Positions 59,666-64,000 of a DNA stretch of 64,000 nt are shown here, one piece after another. The DNA is taken from assembly GCA_029582155.1 (NCBI GenBank), contig CM055899.1, positions 74,208,886 to 74,272,885 on the forward strand, given 5' to 3'. The notes beneath the pieces are model-generated. The model saw only the letters and a program-made list of their open reading frames with translations. It did no database searches and was not told the DNA's origin. Each line of letters starts with the position of its first letter. Positions within the stretch are counted from its first letter, which is position 1. The position numbers were made by a program, and so were the translations under genes. This DNA is from Panopea generosa (taxonomy: Eukaryota; Mollusca; Bivalvia; Adapedonta; Hiatellidae).

Positions 59666-61007
59666 TACTATATGGCACATCGCTTTGAATAACCCTGCCA
59701 TTCAAAAATGGTTAATGGATAAAAAGTGTTAACCCTGTCCGTCAGTCTGTTTATCGCCTCGTACATTTGAGGTAAAAGATCTATAATTTCCAAAGGGGTA
59801 TAATTATGTAATTAATATTTTGTGTGAACCTCAGTATTGGTTAAGTTTGATATTTGTCAGCATCAGACATATTTTACAGGAAATGTTGCCCCTTTGAGGC
59901 TTAATTTTCAATAATACATTAGTCATTTTAACTGACATAGCTCAAAGTGTGAAAGAGTGTAGGGTTGGAATAATGAAAGCATTGTATTCAGGTCAACCTT
60001 TATCTATACAAATCATAACATATATTTAAGTTAAGTCAGTGATTATTATTTAAAAATGTCAAATATTGCAACGTTAAATAATGGGCCATGTGAAAAGCTG
60101 ACCTGGTCTAATATAAAAGGTTAGGTTTAAGTATGGTCAAGTATTGTTTCCTTCAGGAATGTACTTTACTTAAGGATGTTCCAAGTAAAGTCAGGGAAGA
60201 GAGATGGAAATAAAATATTGGCATCTTTTAATTTGTGTATAAATCTGAGGCACACACCTTGGGAATGAATAAATATTAAATAGTTTCCACTGAACTGTCT
60301 TGCAGTGGTGACACATGTTCACAGACTTTTGTAATAATCAGATCTGATGTAATATGGAGATTATTGGGACTCATGATTAGGATAGAGATATAACGATAAG
60401 TAATGTGAGAAAAACAGTAGTATATATAACACTTATAACAAATCAGAGGAGCAATCTGGTACTTAAATCAGTGTTTTCCATGGCCCTCAAATTTCATGTT
60501 TTTAACACACTTTTTAATCAAATGTTCCTTAAAATCTGCTTATATAGACTCATTATTATGGGGGACAAAATGACCCACAATTTTAAATTGTGAAGGAAAA
60601 CTGATTAATTTTTCAGAAATTATTTTGGCTGTAATATCATGTCCTGCAGAGAAGGTTGGCTGTGAGAGGAGAGGGGGGGGAGGGGGTATATTGATCCGCG
60701 TAGAAATTGTCCACAATTTATTCATCATTGCTGTTCCCCGTTTAGTGCATTATCCGCTATTAAGTAGCTCCATTTCCCCATTATATACAATTATATACAC
60801 ATCCATAGTGCCCTGTCAGTGGGAAGGGCATACCAGGTTCCTGTTTTCACATAGTCACGTTATTGTCTGCTGTATATTCACCAGCACTGTGTTAACATGG
60901 TTTTGTCACCCTATCAAAGTCACTCTGGCTCTTGGTGTCTTCTTGGAATAATTAATGCATTGCAACTCGGAAGTTACACAACAGTATATAAATGGCATAA
61001 GTGTCGT
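59666..61007. other. Intron, nothing recognised; G-rich run at 60665-60685
   Basis: A purine-rich run (gagaggagaggggggggagg, about 60664) is the only unusual composition. Confidence 0.5.
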
Positions 61008-61011
61008 TTAA

Positions 61012-61232
61012 CACTTTACTCCATAGATACTTGTTTTCCCGCACCAATCACAGAAGGCCTTTGAAAACAGTGCAGGAAGAGTTCAGATTGCTCGTAACGA
61101 GCAATCTAAACACTTCCTGCACTGTTTTCCACTCTGTCAGTTAATATAAACATAATTCACCCATTGCTGATACATGGTGAATTAATGCTTTCAATAAGGA
61201 AGAGTCCAAGAAAATGCTTATGGAGCAAAGGG
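61012..61232 (-). mobile_element. piggyBac-like TTAA MITE, copy 2 (inverted)
   Basis: 221 bp between TTAA at 61008-61011 and 61233-61236, with ends cactttactcc and ggagcaaaggg. It is the reverse complement of 25487-25707 over the entire length, including the central hairpin (61066-61130). Confidence 0.92.
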
Positions 61233-61236
61233 TTAA

Positions 61237-62276
61237 GCTTAAATATTCAGTGTGCTGAGTATATTTGATATTAATAAGGCCATTATAAATTAATTTCTAG
61301 ATTATCATCCAAATTTTTCTTAAAAACGGTGAGGGCGGGAGTATTTTATTTTTTATGTTTAAAATGAAAATTAGGGAGCGATTTGGATTTAATCTAGCAA
61401 TTAATTTATTATGGCCTAATTGATGAATTGATGCACTGTCAATTGTTAAAGTAATTACAGTTTTTGTAAAATTATCTCCCAGAAATGTGCATATAAGAGT
61501 CAATTACAACTGATTCATTTAGCCATTATCTCATGAAGTTTATGACACTATGTACATTATTTATGGTCCTAGTATTAAAGGTAGTGTATATCAGAAAAAA
61601 CAACAGTTACTGAAAAAACATGCTGTAAATATCATAAAAATAAAATTATATTTAAAATGGATGAAAAGCATCTCATTATCATTGATGAATAAAATACAAA
61701 TGATCTAATCAAACGGGGCAAACTCTATATCTAAAATGGAGTGGTAAACTTGAAACAAAATCCCCATTCTGAAAATATACAACACTTAAATACTGCTTGG
61801 TGACTTTCGCATCGTCATACACACTTTTCTAAGATGAAACAATTTTTACTATGTAAACCTGTTTAACGGATCAAATTGAAATCAAAATGAAACCACGCGA
61901 CTCATTTAATACATCACAAAATATGTTGCAATTTAAGTGTAAAATGTGGGCATAGCCCACATTAGGAAATCCCTTTTCAATATTTTATTTTGGCATGTTT
62001 AATAATAGATATCATTTTGACAATAAGGATCAGTGAGTATAGTAAAGGAATGATATATTGGAAAGAAAATATATTTAGCCAAATTTAAATTTTTTAAAAA
62101 TCCTGATATATTCCCGTTTACATGATCTGTAAAGATGGTAATTGGTTCAGTGATAATGTGCTTAATAATTGCCCAAGTCAATCAAATTTCTAATTTTATA
62201 AGATTTATTTTCAGCAAACTTTTATTGTTTATAAAAAAAGAGTTTTTCTCTTATGTCAAATCTTTTCTACTTTCAG
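61237..62276. other. Intron before the second exon, nothing recognised
   Basis: AT-rich. It ends with the polypyrimidine tract and acceptor used by the 62277 exon. Confidence 0.55.
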
Positions 62277-62351
62277 AAACAAAAGAAGAATTAGAAGAAT
62301 GGATGAATGATATAAAAAGGACAGCAAATAAAGTCCGAGCTAAATTAAAGG
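62277..62351 (+). CDS. STX1A: Syntaxin-1-type t-SNARE, next internal exon (helix Hb), 75 nt
   Basis: This is the continuation of the syntaxin Habc domain. The acceptor has a clear polypyrimidine tract (tcttttctactttcag) and the donor is gtaagt at 62352. With the carried-over A from the previous exon the reading is K-TKEELEEWMNDIKRTANK, then VRAKLK, plus one nucleotide out (phase 1). It matches the syntaxin-1 block TKEELEE-x-M-x-DIKKTANKVR-x-KLK. The 75-nt length fits the conserved gene structure as I recall it. The Trp where known syntaxins usually have Leu (EELEELM) is unusual. The exon lies inside a longer open stretch starting at 62135, but the upstream part is hydrophobic AT-rich intron with no resemblance to syntaxin. 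The following exon, expected to begin near SIEQ or MEQ, is not visible before 64000. Confidence 0.95.
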
Positions 62352-64000
62352 GTAAGTTTGTAAAGGGCAAGGGCAACAAACAAAGAGTTTATCGATACTT
62401 AAAGGTCTTTGTTTATAGAGTTGCCCTTGTCCTACTCTCTTTTCAGCATTGCTTCTACTGAACTTCTCAACTGATTTTCACCAAATTTGCTTGGAAATAT
62501 CAATATGAGATCCAGTTGTGCATATAAGCACTGTGTCTATGTTCATAAATTTTTGACAGTTATGGCTCTTTTTATTTCTAATGGTAACTCTGGTTAGAGC
62601 TGGTTCTCTATTCTTCTTGAACTGTTCAAATGGTTTTTACCAAACTTATTAGGACTTGTCAGTATAGAATTGAGTTGCGCATATAATCAGAGAATTTATT
62701 ATGTCTTAAGAGGTATAAAAGAGTTGTATTAAAAATATTAGAAAACTGTATTGAACAGAAATAGTTTAAATGACCAGGTAAACCCAGTAAGACCCAGTTG
62801 TTCAAAGCTCTGTTAGCTTTAACCACATCACATGTTAAGTGAAATGTTATATAAATTCAATATTTTCTATACTTATGATTTTATGGCAATTTTAATGCAT
62901 TTTTAAGAAACAAAATGGCATGTTTTGATAACTTTCAATTAAACAATAACGTAAAATGCTGTAAATCTCAATAATTCGTGATTTGAAAATTTCACTTTAC
63001 CCACTGTTAAGCTGATCAACTGGGCCCAGGCTGATATAGAGCAGGTAAAAATCAGTTAATTTAGTTAAATTATAAACTTTCAAATGTATTGAATATTAAC
63101 TAACTAACATTATTCATAATATCAAAAGTTAAATGGTATTATGTAGTTGTCTAGAACTTTAATTTTAAGCTTTATTTTGGTACCGAAAAAGTTAATTGTG
63201 GGATTTTACAGAAATGAGCTTCATTTTTTTACACTACGCATCGTACATCAATACCTTTCAGACTTCATGGTTATATATCAACAAGAGTCATTTCTAGACA
63301 GACGAGGGAGCGTATGTTTAAGGAAGTCTGGGAATTGGAAGGGTTATTAAACCAGAGTTTTTAAAAATACTTTACCCTTAAATGCCTATGAAAACAAACT
63401 GGCAGAAAATTTCTTAAAAACATCCCATCAATCAGACTGGCGAAAACCATAACCTGACTCTCAACATAATAATAAAATGAAGACAGTCTGGTTTAGACTA
63501 AAAACCGAAGATACTCCCGTTACATGGTAGGAGTAGTTGAAGATGTCACATTATATCTAAGGATTGTGTGCCTGGCAGACATGCATCTCCGGTAATTTAG
63601 ATTTTCTTGAATGATTATGACAATTTATTTTGGTTCATGGGAGGATGGTGCTCTAAAATATGCAAAACTTTCAAGAATTAAAATAGGTAGACATTGTCAT
63701 GATATCCGAGTGGGAGTTTAAACTGTTTTTAGGAGACTCTGTATTGTATTTGTTCATGCATTAATTTAGTTCAAACAACATAATATTTATGGCCATGTTT
63801 AAAATGTTATTTTACTTCTATTCATACATGCATTAAAATAATCTTCATACAAATGGATGTATAGCAACATTGGATAGTAATCTCCAAATATATCCATTTC
63901 AAACTTCATACAAATGGATGTATAGTGATCTCTAACTATGTCTATCTCAAATTTCATACAAATGGATGTATAGTGATCTCTAACTATGTCTATCTCAAAC
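62352..64000 (+). other. Downstream syntaxin intron (5' part)
   Basis: AT-rich sequence after the 62352 donor, with no following exon recognised. From 62465 to 62700 it has two loosely similar stretches containing the phrases ctgattttcaccaaatttgc and tggtttttaccaaactta, a common mollusc dispersed motif. Otherwise nothing clear is seen until the terminal 48-bp array. Confidence 0.75.
63840..64000. repeat. 48-bp tandem repeat running off the window end
   Basis: At least three units of ttcatacaaatggatgtata and gtgatctctaactatgtcta, with a 48-bp period in the last two. The first unit is diverged. The array is cut by the window boundary so its true size is unknown. Confidence 0.88.

Larger units (their letters stand above)
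21079..62276 (+). other. 41.2-kb syntaxin intron (phase 1)
   Basis: The intron is bounded by a gtaagt donor and a tttcag acceptor, and the two flanking exons restore a continuous syntaxin frame across it. It holds at least eight minisatellite arrays and about twenty transposable-element copies, listed separately. No other exon on either strand was recognised inside it. Confidence 0.93.

Noticed and set aside
62135-62461. 108-residue continuous ORF around the second syntaxin exon
   Set aside because: Only 62277-62351 matches syntaxin; the flanks are intron read-through outside consensus acceptor and donor sites.

Overview
The window is eukaryotic, AT-rich and almost entirely non-coding. Two short exons on the + strand (20979-21078 and 62277-62351) are recognisable. 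Joined across a phase-1 intron they read as consecutive pieces of the N-terminal Habc region of a syntaxin-1-type t-SNARE. The peptide is close to what I remember of molluscan syntaxins (for example the SAPQTDDKTKEELEE stretch). Together with tRNA-headed SINEs and bivalve/gastropod-style dispersed repeats, this suggests a mollusc, probably a bivalve. I cannot name the species. The window is therefore about 21 kb of upstream intron (the exon before it was not found), a 100-nt exon, a 41.2-kb intron, a 75-nt exon and 1.65 kb of the following intron.

Intron sequence is dominated by tandem arrays, which I estimate make up a bit under a third of the window. From left to right they are: 54-bp (2150-2752), 46-bp (2775-3120), 62-bp (6799-7194), a large 30-bp array of about 8.2 kb with higher-order structure (8074-16239), 38-bp (18730-18945), 72-bp (21095-22316), 22-bp (28275-28800), 34/35-bp (29905-32975), 77-bp (37330-37565), 33-bp (43386-44810), 35-bp (48108-49510), 25-bp (inside a MITE, about 51125-51305), 65-bp (about 52255-52358 and 54391-55250), 55-bp (59478-59665) and 48-bp (63840-64000, running off the end). 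Most long open frames in the window are these arrays read through. They are open because the unit length is a multiple of three or lacks stops, and they are not genes.

Between the arrays lie transposable elements. They include a MITE with CAGTG ends (245-593), and a TA-target element nested in an inverted copy of itself (3279-4517) with a third copy at 53785-54388. A 2-kb hAT5-like element sits inside the 62-bp array (4756-6797). A 5'-truncated LINE has a 15-bp target duplication and an intact ORF end (17201-18081). Three copies of a piggyBac-like TTAA MITE occur (25487, 51112, 61012), one carrying its own minisatellite. There are also fold-back elements, several tRNA-derived SINE families and two long inverted copies of a mollusc-type dispersed repeat.

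Functionally, the only host gene supported is the syntaxin, a plasma-membrane SNARE of synaptic and secretory vesicle fusion. I found no RNA gene, CRISPR array or other protein-coding gene. The notable content is architectural: repeated insertion of DNA transposons into minisatellites, nested elements whose target duplications can still be read, and minisatellites with block-wise higher-order duplication.
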